From Siccirubricoccus deserti (GTDB lineage: Bacteria; Pseudomonadota; Alphaproteobacteria; Acetobacterales; Acetobacteraceae), in contig NZ_JACOMF010000001.1 of the NCBI RefSeq assembly GCF_014283215.1, positions 186,001-250,000 on the forward strand: 64,000 bases of DNA, read 5' to 3'. Position 1 is the first letter of the stretch; the number at the start of each line of letters is the position of its first letter. Of this stretch, positions 53,062 to 61,267 are shown piece by piece. The notes beneath the pieces are model-generated. The model saw only the letters and a list, made by a program, of their open reading frames with translations, searched no databases and had not been told where the DNA came from. Made by a program: the position numbers and the translations under genes.

Positions 53062-54297
53062 TCACTCCGCCGCCAGCTTCCCGGCCCCCGCCTCCAACCG
53101 CAGGAAGCCATCCCGCGTTTGCGGCAGCTTGCGGCCGAGGATCTGCTCCGCCACCTGGGTGCGCAGCACCTGGGCGGTGCCGCCGGCGATGGCGAACATG
53201 CGGGCGTCGCGCACCGCGCGCTCCATCGGGTTCTCCCGGCTGTAGCCGGCAGCGCCCCAGAGTTGCAGCGCGTTGTTGGTCACCTCGATGGCGGTATCGG
53301 CGGCCAGCACCTTGGCACGCGCCGCCAGCAGACGGTCCGGGAAGCCGATCTGCGCGTCACCGGGCCCGGCCGAGCGCGCCGCCTGCCAGACCAGCGCGCG
53401 CGACGCCTCCAGCTTGATCGACATATCCGCCAACATCCAGCCGAGCCCCTGGAACTCAGCGATCGGCCGGCCGAACTGCCGGCGCTTCTGGACATAGGCC
53501 AGGGCGTGGTCATAGGCGCCGGCGGCGATGCCGAGCGCCGCGGTCGCGGCGCCGACGCGCTGGCCGTTGTAGGCCTCCATCAGCCGGCCGAAGCCGCGGG
53601 CGAAGCCGCCCGGCGGGCGCAGCACCATCGTGTCCGGCACTTCCAGCCCCTGGAAACGGATCTCCGCCTCCGGCATGCCCTTTAGGCCCATGGAGGGGAT
53701 GCGGCGGTGCACCACCAGTCCGGCCGGGTCGCGCTCGCCGTTACGCACCACGATGAAGCCGCCGATGCCAAGATCGCGGCCATCCTCGAAGGCACGGGCG
53801 AAGATGAGATGCAGGCGGGAGACGCCGCCGCCGGTGATCCAGTGCTTGACCCCGTCGATAACCCAGCGGTCGCGGTGCTTCACCGCCCGTGTCGTCATCT
53901 CGGTGGCGGCGGATCCGGCCTCGGGCTCGGTGATGCAGATCGCCGGCTTGTCACCACCAAGCACCAGGTCGGCGGCGATGCGCTTCTGCGCCGGGGTGCC
54001 ATAGGCCATGATGGCGCCGACCGCGCCCATGTTGGCCTCGACCGCGATGCGGCCGCAGACCGCGCAGGCCTTCGCGAATTCCTCGATGACCAGGACGGCG
54101 TCGAGATAGGAGAGGCCGGGGCCGCCCCATTCGCGCGGGATGGTCAGGCCGAAGAAGCCGGCCTCGGTCATGCGCCGGACCATCGGCCAGGGGTATTGCT
54201 CGGTGCGGTCGGTCCCGGCGGCCTGTGCGGCGGCCTCCTGCGCCATGTCGCGGGCGCGGCCGCGGAGTTGCACCTGCGCTTCGGTCAAGCCGTCCAT
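53062..54297 (-). CDS. Acyl-CoA dehydrogenase
   Basis: 411 residues from the ATG at 54297. Family blocks: FFGLTIPREWGGPGLSYLDA, the FAD-site CITEPEAGSAATEMTTRAVK, DGVKHWITGGGVSRLHLIFA, the helix motif VQKRRQFGRPIAEFQGLGWM, and NALQLWGAAGYSRENPMERA near the C-terminus. The catalytic base, usually a glutamate in the last block, appears to be present. It desaturates an acyl-CoA, feeding electrons to ETF. It starts 29 bases after the oxyR stop on the same strand. Confidence 0.88.
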   Translation of the reverse strand: MDGLTEAQVQLRGRARDMAQEAAAQAAGTDRTEQYPWPMVRRMTEAGFFGLTIPREWGGPGLSYLDAVLVIEEFAKACAVCGRIAVEANMGAVGAIMAYGTPAQKRIAADLVLGGDKPAICITEPEAGSAATEMTTRAVKHRDRWVIDGVKHWITGGGVSRLHLIFARAFEDGRDLGIGGFIVVRNGERDPAGLVVHRRIPSMGLKGMPEAEIRFQGLEVPDTMVLRPPGGFARGFGRLMEAYNGQRVGAATAALGIAAGAYDHALAYVQKRRQFGRPIAEFQGLGWMLADMSIKLEASRALVWQAARSAGPGDAQIGFPDRLLAARAKVLAADTAIEVTNNALQLWGAAGYSRENPMERAVRDARMFAIAGGTAQVLRTQVAEQILGRKLPQTRDGFLRLEAGAGKLAAE

Positions 54298-54326
54298 GCG
54301 TGTGTTTCCTGCCCAGCATGGCAGGA

Positions 54327-55256
54327 TTAGGCGGTTCCGATCGCCGCCGCAATTGTCGGCGCGAGGCCGCGGAATTCCGCGGCGCGCGGGCTGCGCGACC
54401 GCCAGGCGAGCGCCAGGCTGCGGCCCGGTGCGGCTTCCGCCACCCCGGGGGCCTCCAGCGGCCGGACCTCCACCGCGGCGCCGGCCAGCACGCCGCCCTC
54501 CACCGACAGCCGCGGCAGCAGGGTCACGCCGAGGCCGCTCGCCACCATCTGCACCAGCGTATGCAGCGAGGTGGCGGCGAAATTGTCCTCCACCGGCGCC
54601 ACCGCGCGTGGCAGGCCGCAGGCATCCAGCGCGTGTTCGCGCAGGCAATGCCCATCCTCCAGCAGCAGCAGATGCTCGGCCGACAGCGCCCCGGCGGGAA
54701 TCCGGTCGCGCGCCGCCAGCCGGTGCCCGGCGGGAAAGGCGGCGAGGAAGGGGTCGAGGGCGATCGGCAGGATCTCGGCATCGCCACAGGCGCAGGGCAG
54801 CGCCAGCAGCAGCAGGTCCAGTCGCCCGGCATCGAGTTGCGCCAGCAACCGCTCCGTCTGGTCCTCCCGCAGCCAGAGCCGCAGCCGCGGGAAAGCCTGG
54901 CGCAGCGCCGGCATCAGCCGCGGCAGCAGGAAGGGGCCGATGGTCGGGATGACGCCGAGGCGAAGCGGGCCGGAGAGCGGGTCGCGCGAGGCCGCGGCGG
55001 TCTCCGCCACCGCCTCCAGCGCCGCCAGCGCGGTGCGGGCCCGCGCCACCACCTCCAGCCCCAGCGGCGTGAAGATCGGCCGCTTCGCCGCGCCACGCTC
55101 CAGCAGCGCGGCGTCGAGCTGGCGTTCAAGGGCGATGATGCCGGCCGAAAGGGTGGACTGCGTCACCGTGCAAGCCGCCGCCGCCCGCCCGAAATGGCCA
55201 TGGTCGGCAAGCGCCAGAAGATAGCGGAGCTGCTGCGGGCTGGGGAGGGAGATCAT
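54327..55256 (-). CDS. oxyR: Peroxide-sensing LysR-type regulator OxyR
   Basis: 309 residues. The N-terminal helix-turn-helix is FGRAAAACTVTQSTLSAGII (about 22-41). The redox cysteines C204 and C213 lie in EDGHCLREHALDACG, with the same nine-residue spacing as C199 and C208 in E. coli OxyR. On peroxide the disulfide forms and OxyR activates target promoters. It is divergent from ahpC, the standard target, with an AT-rich candidate binding region between. Confidence 0.9.
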   Translation of the reverse strand: MISLPSPQQLRYLLALADHGHFGRAAAACTVTQSTLSAGIIALERQLDAALLERGAAKRPIFTPLGLEVVARARTALAALEAVAETAAASRDPLSGPLRLGVIPTIGPFLLPRLMPALRQAFPRLRLWLREDQTERLLAQLDAGRLDLLLLALPCACGDAEILPIALDPFLAAFPAGHRLAARDRIPAGALSAEHLLLLEDGHCLREHALDACGLPRAVAPVEDNFAATSLHTLVQMVASGLGVTLLPRLSVEGGVLAGAAVEVRPLEAPGVAEAAPGRSLALAWRSRSPRAAEFRGLAPTIAAAIGTA

Positions 55257-55260
55257 CCGG

Positions 55261-55297
55261 GTCCATCGTTTCTATCGATCAAATTTCAAAAAACTAT
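55261..55297. promoter_or_regulatory. Candidate OxyR binding region between oxyR and ahpC
   Basis: Two CTAT tetranucleotides (55272-55275 and 55294-55297) are 22 bases apart, the spacing in the OxyR consensus of four ATAG/CTAT half-sites at 11-base steps. The ATAG slots are poorly matched. ATCG-N7-CGAT (55265-55279) also gives a LysR T-N11-A box. The region is strikingly AT-rich for this genome and starts only five bases upstream of the oxyR ATG. Confidence 0.5.
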
Positions 55298-55401
55298 TCA
55301 TTGGCTAAGTCGTTCGCCAGCAGGCATATGCTTGTGCGCCGCAGCAGGACCCGTTTCGCGCCTGCTGCGGCCCGTTGGACCACAGGCTCAAGGATTCAGG
55401 C

Positions 55402-55977
55402 ATGCTGACCGTTGGCGATAAGTTTCCGTCCTTCCAGCTCACTGCGGTGAAAGCCGGCCCCGAAGGTCTCGGCGGCCCCGGCAAGTCCTTCACCGAAATC
55501 AGCTCCGCCTCCGATGCCGGCAAGTGGAAGATCGTCTTCTTCTGGCCGAAGGACTTCACCTTCGTCTGCCCGACCGAAATCGCCGCCTTCGGCAAGCTGG
55601 CCGGTGAGTTCGCCGACCGTGACGCGGTGGTCTATGGCGTCTCCACCGACAGCGAGTTCGTCCACCTGAACTGGCGCGTCCACAACGACGACATCCGCGA
55701 CCTGCCGATCCCGATGCTGGCCGACATCAAGCGCGAGCTGGCCGAGAGCCTCGGCATCCTTGACAAGACCGCCGGCGTGGCACTGCGCGCGACCTTCATC
55801 GTCGACCCGGAGGGGACCATCCAGTGGGCCTCGGTCAACGGCCTGAACGTCGGCCGCAACCCGCAGGAAGTGCTGCGCGTCCTCGACGCCCTGCAGACCG
55901 ACGAGCTCTGCCCCTGCAACTGGGAGAAGGGCAAGGAAGTGCTGAACCCGGACGCCCTGTTCGAAAAGGCGGCCTGA
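55402..55977 (+). CDS. ahpC: Alkyl hydroperoxide reductase AhpC (peroxiredoxin)
   Basis: 191 residues from the ATG at 55402. The peroxidatic cysteine C56 is in [10 protein letters not shown]170 and C172 lie in [10 protein letters not shown], the three-cysteine arrangement of AhpD-dependent AhpC proteins such as that of Mycobacterium. It reduces hydrogen and organic peroxides in the cytoplasm. It is divergent from oxyR and followed by ahpD, which should recycle it. Confidence 0.95.
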   Translation: MLTVGDKFPSFQLTAVKAGPEGLGGPGKSFTEISSASDAGKWKIVFFWPKDFTFVCPTEIAAFGKLAGEFADRDAVVYGVSTDSEFVHLNWRVHNDDIRDLPIPMLADIKRELAESLGILDKTAGVALRATFIVDPEGTIQWASVNGLNVGRNPQEVLRVLDALQTDELCPCNWEKGKEVLNPDALFEKAA

Positions 55978-56017
55978 TCAGAGCGGATCGCCGAAGGGCG
56001 GCATCGTCCGAAGCGAA

Positions 56018-56070
56018 ACGGGGGCAATCAGCCCCCGTAGCCGCTCTCCCGCGCCCTTGGCGCGGGAGAG
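56018..56070 (+). other. Two consecutive hairpins between ahpC and ahpD
   Basis: ACGGGGGC-AATCA-GCCCCCGT (56018-56038) is followed by a perfect 12-bp stem, CTCTCCCGCGCC (56044-56055) with GGCGCGGGAGAG (56059-56070), closed by CTT. No T run follows, so they may be a partial terminator or an RNA stability element setting the ahpC:ahpD ratio. The second hairpin resembles CTCTCCCGC-type intergenic repeats of alphaproteobacteria, as recalled. Confidence 0.65.
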
Positions 56071-56141
56071 GGTTGGCCGAACGGATCGCCCGCGGTCCGC
56101 TCCGCCCACCCCGTCCCCCTGAGCCTTCGAAGGAGCCCGCC

Positions 56142-56672
56142 ATGTCGCTGGAAGCCCTGCGCAACCGCCTGCCCGAATATGCGAAGGACCAGAAGTTGAA
56201 CCTCGGTAGCCTGGCGACCGAGCCCGTGCTGAACCAGCAGCAGCGCGCGGGCACCTTCATCGCCTCGGCGCTGGCCTCCCGCAATGCCGAGGTGATCCAG
56301 GCCGTGGTCGGGGAGTTCGGCCCGCAGCTGAGCCCGGAGGCGCTGAACGCCGCCAAGGCCGCCGCCTCGATCATGGGCATGAACAACATCTACTACCGCT
56401 TCACCCATCTGGTCGGCGGCGACTACGCCCAGATGCCGGCCAAGCTGCGGATGAACGTCATGGCCCGCCCCGGCGTGGACAAGGTGGATTTCGAGCTCTG
56501 GTCGCTCGCCGTCTCGGCCATCAACGGCTGCGGCATGTGCATGGAAGCGCATGAGAAAGTCGTGCTGCAGCACGGGATCACCAAGGAGCAGGTCCAGGCC
56601 GCGGTCCGCATCGCCGCAGTGGTGCATGCCGCCGCCGCGACCCTCGATGCCGAAACGGCGCTGGCCGCCTGA
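56142..56672 (+). CDS. ahpD: Alkyl hydroperoxidase AhpD
   Basis: 176 residues with AAGGAGCCCGCC before the ATG. C130 and C133 in [12 protein letters not shown]137 and E118 fall at the same numbers as the catalytic residues recalled for Mycobacterium AhpD. AhpD has a carboxymuconolactone decarboxylase fold and reduces oxidised AhpC using a lipoyl carrier. It is separated from ahpC by 164 bases containing two hairpins. Confidence 0.93.
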   Translation: MSLEALRNRLPEYAKDQKLNLGSLATEPVLNQQQRAGTFIASALASRNAEVIQAVVGEFGPQLSPEALNAAKAAASIMGMNNIYYRFTHLVGGDYAQMPAKLRMNVMARPGVDKVDFELWSLAVSAINGCGMCMEAHEKVVLQHGITKEQVQAAVRIAAVVHAAAATLDAETALAA

Positions 56673-56765
56673 TACCGACGGCCGCTGATCGCCCCTGATC
56701 AACGGCCCGCTTCAGCCGCCGGGCGGCTTGCTCCGCAAAACCGTGGCTACGCGCCACTCGGCGCG

Positions 56766-56806
56766 GCGCCCGTTCGGGCGCCCGGCATGAGTGGAAGACT
56801 CATGCC
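56766..56806. terminator. Tandem hairpins between ahpD and the TPR-methyltransferase gene
   Basis: GCGCCC-GTTC-GGGCGC (56766-56781) is followed by GGCATGAGT-GGAAG-ACTCATGCC (56784-56806, perfect 9-bp stem). They lie between convergent 3' ends and probably end one or both transcripts. Confidence 0.6.
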
Positions 56807-56822
56807 GATGGTATGAACCCGC

Positions 56823-58040
56823 TCAACCGGTGGCGCGGAGGACGAACAGCGCCCCCGCCACCGGCGCCCCCTTCTCCTGGCGCAGCACCGCGCCGCGCTG
56901 CGCTGCCACCGCCAGCCCCGCCGTCGCCGCCAGCTGTGCGACATGCGCCGGGTCATGGCGGTAGCGCATGCCCTCGCCCAGCGCGAAGGGCACCCCTTCC
57001 CCCGCCTCCACTGAGAATGCCGCCACCCCGCCCGGTGCCAGCGCCGTCGCCATGGCGTGCAGGGCAGGTGCGAGGTCGCCCAGGTAATTCAGCACATCCA
57101 CCGCCGCGACCAGCCCATAGGCGGCCGGATGCGCCGGCAGGAAGCTGAGCAGGTCGGCTTGGTGCAGCGCCTGGTACAAACCCCGCCGCCCGGCCTCCGC
57201 CAGCATCCGCGGCGAGAGGTCCAGCCCCTCCAACCGGGCCGCGAAGGGCGCCAGGGCGACACCTGACAGCCCAGTGCCGCAGCCGAGGTCGAGCACCCTC
57301 AGCCCGCGCGCCACCCCCATCTCCTCCAGCAGCGCCGCCAGCAGCTCCGGCGTCCGGTACTCCAGCCGGCCGGTGAGCTCGGCATCGAAGCGCGGGGCGA
57401 ATTGATCGAACAGGTCGCGCACATAGCTGGCAGGCGCCCGGTCCGGCACCGCACCGCCGCGCAGCGCCGCCAGCAGAAACCGCGCCTGCTCGGCCACCGC
57501 CGCATCGCCTTCGGCATGCCCCTGGGCGCGGGCCAGCGCCGCCTCGGCCGCCGCCGCCGCTCCCGCGGCATCCCCCGCCTCCCGCCGGGCATGCGCCAGG
57601 GCAAGCCACGGCAGCGGCGCCTGCGGATCAAGCGCCACCGCCTGGGCAAGCGGTCCCAACGCCGCCGGGGCGTCGCCCAGCCCGCACAGCGCCTGGCCGA
57701 GGTTCCGCAGCGTCACCGGGTCCGCCGGCCGCCGGGCCAAAGCGGCACGCAGGTGCCGCACCGCCTCCGTCAGCCGGCCGGCCTCGGCCAGGGCCGCGCC
57801 ATGACTGGCGAGGAACACCGGTGCCTCCGGCTGCAGCGCCACGGCGCGGCCGGTATGCGCCACCGCGGCGGTCACATCTCCGCGTTGGCGGGCTAGCACC
57901 CCCAGCAGGTTATGCGCATTGGCGTCCTGCGGCCGCAACGCCAGCACCCGGCGATACCGCCGCTCCGCCCCGGCCAGATCGCCCCGCGCATGGCGGGCGG
58001 CGCCATCTTCCAGCAATTCCCTCGGGTTCTCGGCCGGCAT
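56823..58040 (-). CDS. TPR-repeat SAM-dependent methyltransferase
   Basis: 405 residues from the ATG at 58040. The N-terminal half (about 1-170) is a run of tetratricopeptide repeats, for example GDLAGAERRYRRVLALRPQD and AEAGRLTEAVRHLRAALARR. The C-terminal half has SAM motif I in LRVLDLGCGTGLSGVALAPF and DVLNYLGDL further on. It belongs to the TPR-plus-methyltransferase proteins common in alphaproteobacteria, whose substrates are unknown; the repeats probably dock a protein partner. It is convergent with ahpD. Confidence 0.83.
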   Translation of the reverse strand: MPAENPRELLEDGAARHARGDLAGAERRYRRVLALRPQDANAHNLLGVLARQRGDVTAAVAHTGRAVALQPEAPVFLASHGAALAEAGRLTEAVRHLRAALARRPADPVTLRNLGQALCGLGDAPAALGPLAQAVALDPQAPLPWLALAHARREAGDAAGAAAAAEAALARAQGHAEGDAAVAEQARFLLAALRGGAVPDRAPASYVRDLFDQFAPRFDAELTGRLEYRTPELLAALLEEMGVARGLRVLDLGCGTGLSGVALAPFAARLEGLDLSPRMLAEAGRRGLYQALHQADLLSFLPAHPAAYGLVAAVDVLNYLGDLAPALHAMATALAPGGVAAFSVEAGEGVPFALGEGMRYRHDPAHVAQLAATAGLAVAAQRGAVLRQEKGAPVAGALFVLRATG

Positions 58041-58202
58041 GGCGGCACTCTGGCGGCGCCGGCCAGCCGGCGCAACCAAGCGCGGCGTGGCTGGCGTGCA
58101 ACAGCATCATACGATCACATTTATGTGCTTGCGTCCGCCATGACCGATCCGTAAGGCTCACGCACCCCCGACACGCCGCCGGGGGCCCATTCATGGTGCG
58201 TC

Positions 58203-58451
58203 ATGCAGACCACGCCTGAGCCCGACCCGCCCGCTGCGGCGGAACCCCCGGAAGCCCAGGGCATTGACAGTCCCATGCAAGCCCAGACGCAGATCATCCC
58301 GCAAGCACCGCCCACTATGCCCTTCGCTTACGACCAGGGCACATTCGACCGTTGGTTGCGGAACGAGCTGAACAGCCTGCACTCCTCGGTGCTGTCCGAG
58401 CCCATCCCGCAACACCTGCTCGCCATCCTGCAGCAGTCAAAGCCGGATTGA
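58203..58451 (+). CDS. NepR-like anti-sigma factor
   Basis: 82 residues. The first 45 are proline- and glutamine-rich and probably disordered. The C-terminal part FDRWLRNELNSLHSSVLSEP followed by IPQHLLAIL fits the two-helix NepR domain, including the conserved EP(I/V)P turn. NepR holds the general stress sigma factor EcfG and is displaced by phosphorylated PhyR. It is convergent with an ECF sigma gene 52 bp away. No phyR is seen in the window. The 162 bases upstream hold no other gene. Confidence 0.7.
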   Translation: MQTTPEPDPPAAAEPPEAQGIDSPMQAQTQIIPQAPPTMPFAYDQGTFDRWLRNELNSLHSSVLSEPIPQHLLAILQQSKPD

Positions 58452-58460
58452 TCCGAAGGC

Positions 58461-58476
58461 GGCCGGCCTGCCGGCC
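58461..58476. terminator. Short hairpin between the NepR-like and sigma factor genes
   Basis: GGCCGG-CCTG-CCGGCC is a perfect 6-bp stem in the 52-base gap between two convergent stop codons. It probably works as a weak terminator in both directions. Confidence 0.4.
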
Positions 58477-58503
58477 CGAAGCGGCGATGATCGGTCCACC
58501 GCA

Positions 58504-59034
58504 CTATTCTTCCTCCATCTGCGACCGGGGCAGCGGATCGAGGCCCAGGCTGCGGCGCAGCTGTTCCCGAGCGCGCGACAGGCGGGAGCGCAGCGTGCCG
58601 GCCGGCACCCCCAGCACCCGCGCCGCATCGGCGTAGTCCAGCCCCTCCACCACGACCACCCATAGGGCTTCCCGATGGATTGCCGACAGCCGGCGGTAGG
58701 CGTTGGCGACGTCGTGCATCGCCTGGCGTTCCTCCTGCCCGCCGGACACCGGCGCATCCGGCAGCGACTCCGGATGCACCATCGGGCTGCGCGCGGCCCG
58801 CCGTACCGCCGCGGCACGCGCGTGGCGGAGGATGGTGAACAACCATGCCCGCAGATTGGTGCCTTCCTGAAACTGCCCGCGCGCGGCAATCGCCCGCACC
58901 AGCGTTTCCTGCACCAGATCATCCGCGACATCAGCCTGCCGCGCCAGCACGCGCGCGAACCGGCGGAGCCGTGGAATCTCCGCCGCAATCGCTGCCGCGA
59001 AGGCGTCCGCTTCGGGCGCCTTTTCCTGCTTCAT
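58504..59034 (-). CDS. ECF-type RNA polymerase sigma factor
   Basis: 176 residues from the ATG at 59034. Region 2 shows PRLRRFARVLARQADVADDL, VQETLVRAI and GTNLRAWLFTILRHARAAAV; region 4 shows LSAIHREALWVVVVEGLDYA and VLGVPAGTLRSRLSRAREQL. The GTNLRAWLFTILR segment resembles EcfG general stress sigma factors, but region 4 lacks the GASGFSYEEAA wording recalled for EcfG. The NepR-like neighbour supports an EcfG-type role. It is separated from fhs by 150 bases. Confidence 0.82.
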   Translation of the reverse strand: MKQEKAPEADAFAAAIAAEIPRLRRFARVLARQADVADDLVQETLVRAIAARGQFQEGTNLRAWLFTILRHARAAAVRRAARSPMVHPESLPDAPVSGGQEERQAMHDVANAYRRLSAIHREALWVVVVEGLDYADAARVLGVPAGTLRSRLSRAREQLRRSLGLDPLPRSQMEEE

Positions 59035-59184
59035 GCGTCCCTGGCAATGCCCCTGTCGCACGACCCATCGCGTGCGGCGCGACACTATCCGAAGCCATGC
59101 GACTGAGGGCCTTCGCCGGAGACACCCTTGCGTGTAACCCGGGTGTTGCGTTGCACGCTTGCGTGGGACGCCGTCCGCAAGGCG

Positions 59185-60855
59185 TCAGAACAAACCCTCG
59201 ATGCGGCCGGCGGCGTCGAGCCCGATCGATTCCGCCGCCGGCCGCCGCGGCAGGCCGGGCATGGTCATGATCTCGCCGCACACCGCGACGACGAATCCGG
59301 CCCCCGCCGATAGCCGCACTTCGCGCACCGGCAGCACATGGCCGACCGGTGCGCCGAGCCGCTTCGGGTCGGCGCTGAAGCTGTACTGCGTCTTCGCCAC
59401 GCAAACCGGAACATGGCCGAATCCCTGGGCTTCGAAGCGCGCCAGCCGGGCCGCGACGGGCTCCGGGATCTGCACTTCGGCAGCGCGATAGATCTCCCGT
59501 GCGATGGTCCGCAACTTCTCCGCGAGTGGCAGCGCCGCGTCATACAGCGGCGCGAAGCTGGCACTGCCCGCAGCAAGCCGGCGCTGCACCGCGCAAGCGA
59601 GATCGGTAGCGCCGGCGCCGCCATCGGCCCAATGCGTGCAGAGCACCGCCTCGGTGCCGAGCGCCGCCATCGCTTCCTGCACCGCTGCGATCTCTTCACC
59701 CGCGTCGGTTGTAAAAGCGTTCAGCGCAACCACCACCGGCAGGCCGAACTTGCCCATGTTCTCAACGTGGCGTGCAAGGTTCACCACGCCACGCCGCAGC
59801 GCCGCTACATCTTCGCGCCCGAGATCGGATTTCGCGACACCACCATGCATCTTCAACGCGCGGATCGTCGCGACGATGACGCAAGCATCGGGCGCCAGCC
59901 CGGCGCTGGTACATTTGATGTCGAGGAATTTCTCCGCTCCGAGGTCGGCGCCGAAGCCCGCTTCCGTCACCACGACATCGGCCAGCGTCAGACCGAGTGT
60001 CGTTGCCACCACGCTGTTGCAGCCATGCGCGATGTTGGCGAAGGGCCCGCCGTGCACCAGCGCCGGCGAGCCTTCCAGCGTCTGCACGAGATTCGGCGCC
60101 AGCGCGTCGCGCAACAGCGCCGCCATCGCGCCATCCGCCTTGATGTCGCGGGCGGTCACGCTGCGGCCATCGCGGGTCTGGCCGACAATCATGCGGCCGA
60201 GTCGCGCCTGAAGATCGGCAAGGTCGGTCGCCAGGCAGAACACCGCCATCACCTCCGACGCCACGGTGATGTCGAAGCCATCCTCCCGCGGGATGCCCTG
60301 GCTGGCCCCGCCAAGGCCCAACACGAGGTCACGCAGGTTGCGGTCGTTCATGTCGAGCGCGCGCCGCCAGCTGATGCGACGGGGGTCGAGGCCGAGTTCA
60401 TTGCCCCAGTACATGTGGTTGTCGACCATCGCCGAGAGCAGGTTGTTGGCGCTGGTGATGGCGTGGAAATCGCCGGTGAAGTGGAGGTTGATGTCCTCCA
60501 TCGGCCCGACCTGGGCCCGGCCGCCGCCGGTCGCCCCGCCCTTCACCCCGAAGCAGGGGCCGAGCGAGGGCTCGCGCAGGCAGATCATCGTCCGCGTCCC
60601 CAGCGCGTTCAGCGCATCGCCGAGACCGATGGTGGTGGTGGTCTTGCCCTCGCCAGCCGGGGTTGGGTTGATGCCGGTGACCAGCACCAGCTTGCCGCGC
60701 TTCGCTCCGGCCTGACCGGCGACGAAACCAGAATCGATCTTCGCTTTGTAGCGGCCGTAGGGCTGCAGCGCGGACTCGGGAATGCCGGCGCGGGCGGCGA
60801 TGTCGCCGATCGGCAGCAGGGTCGCGGCGCGGGCGATCTCGAGGTCGGTGGCCAT
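59185..60855 (-). CDS. fhs: Formate-tetrahydrofolate ligase
   Basis: 556 residues, full length. The ATP-binding loop is [20 protein letters not shown], followed by [20 protein letters not shown] and [20 protein letters not shown]. It makes 10-formyl-THF from formate, ATP and THF in the cytoplasm. Together with the formate dehydrogenase operon about 24 kb away it gives this organism two formate routes, oxidation and one-carbon assimilation. A hairpin GACGCC/GGCGTC (59167-59186) overlaps its stop and may end transcription. Confidence 0.95.
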   Translation of the reverse strand: MATDLEIARAATLLPIGDIAARAGIPESALQPYGRYKAKIDSGFVAGQAGAKRGKLVLVTGINPTPAGEGKTTTTIGLGDALNALGTRTMICLREPSLGPCFGVKGGATGGGRAQVGPMEDINLHFTGDFHAITSANNLLSAMVDNHMYWGNELGLDPRRISWRRALDMNDRNLRDLVLGLGGASQGIPREDGFDITVASEVMAVFCLATDLADLQARLGRMIVGQTRDGRSVTARDIKADGAMAALLRDALAPNLVQTLEGSPALVHGGPFANIAHGCNSVVATTLGLTLADVVVTEAGFGADLGAEKFLDIKCTSAGLAPDACVIVATIRALKMHGGVAKSDLGREDVAALRRGVVNLARHVENMGKFGLPVVVALNAFTTDAGEEIAAVQEAMAALGTEAVLCTHWADGGAGATDLACAVQRRLAAGSASFAPLYDAALPLAEKLRTIAREIYRAAEVQIPEPVAARLARFEAQGFGHVPVCVAKTQYSFSADPKRLGAPVGHVLPVREVRLSAGAGFVVAVCGEIMTMPGLPRRPAAESIGLDAAGRIEGLF

Positions 60856-60959
60856 GGGTTATTCTGCCTCCCGGGGCGGTTGCATGGCGCTTATCGTCCT
60901 GGCCGATGCCAGGCAAGGCGGAGATGCAACCATCCGGCGCCGGGGGACTTCACCAGGCC

Positions 60960-61169
60960 ATGGCCAGCCCTTGCATCGACGTCTGTTGCTATGACGAGGC
61001 CACCGGCTGGTGCCTCGGCTGCGGCATGACCCGCAAGGACAAGAAGCACTGGAAGAAGGAGAAGGACCGGCGCCCGGCCATCCGCGATGCGTTATCCGGC
61101 CGGCTGCTGACCCTGGCCGCCTCCGGCAAGCCGATCGGACCGGCGGCGAAGCACAAGAAGAAGGCCTGA
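60960..61169 (+). CDS. DUF1289 family small cysteine-rich protein
   Basis: 69 residues from the ATG at 60960; in-frame ATGs at 60906 and 60924 are possible. ASPCIDVCCYDEATGWCLGC is the DUF1289 signature of spaced cysteines, probably a metal or iron-sulfur site, followed by GMTRKDKKHW. The C-terminus is lysine-rich (AAKHKKKA). Function unknown. It is divergent from fhs and upstream of a sensor kinase on the same strand. Confidence 0.75.
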   Translation: MASPCIDVCCYDEATGWCLGCGMTRKDKKHWKKEKDRRPAIRDALSGRLLTLAASGKPIGPAAKHKKKA

Positions 61170-61267
61170 CGTCCATGGGCCGGATTCGCGCCACCGGCCC
61201 TGAGCCGATCATCCTCACGTTCCGTGGAGCCGAGGAGAGAACTCGGCACGGCGCCGTTCTGTGCGAC

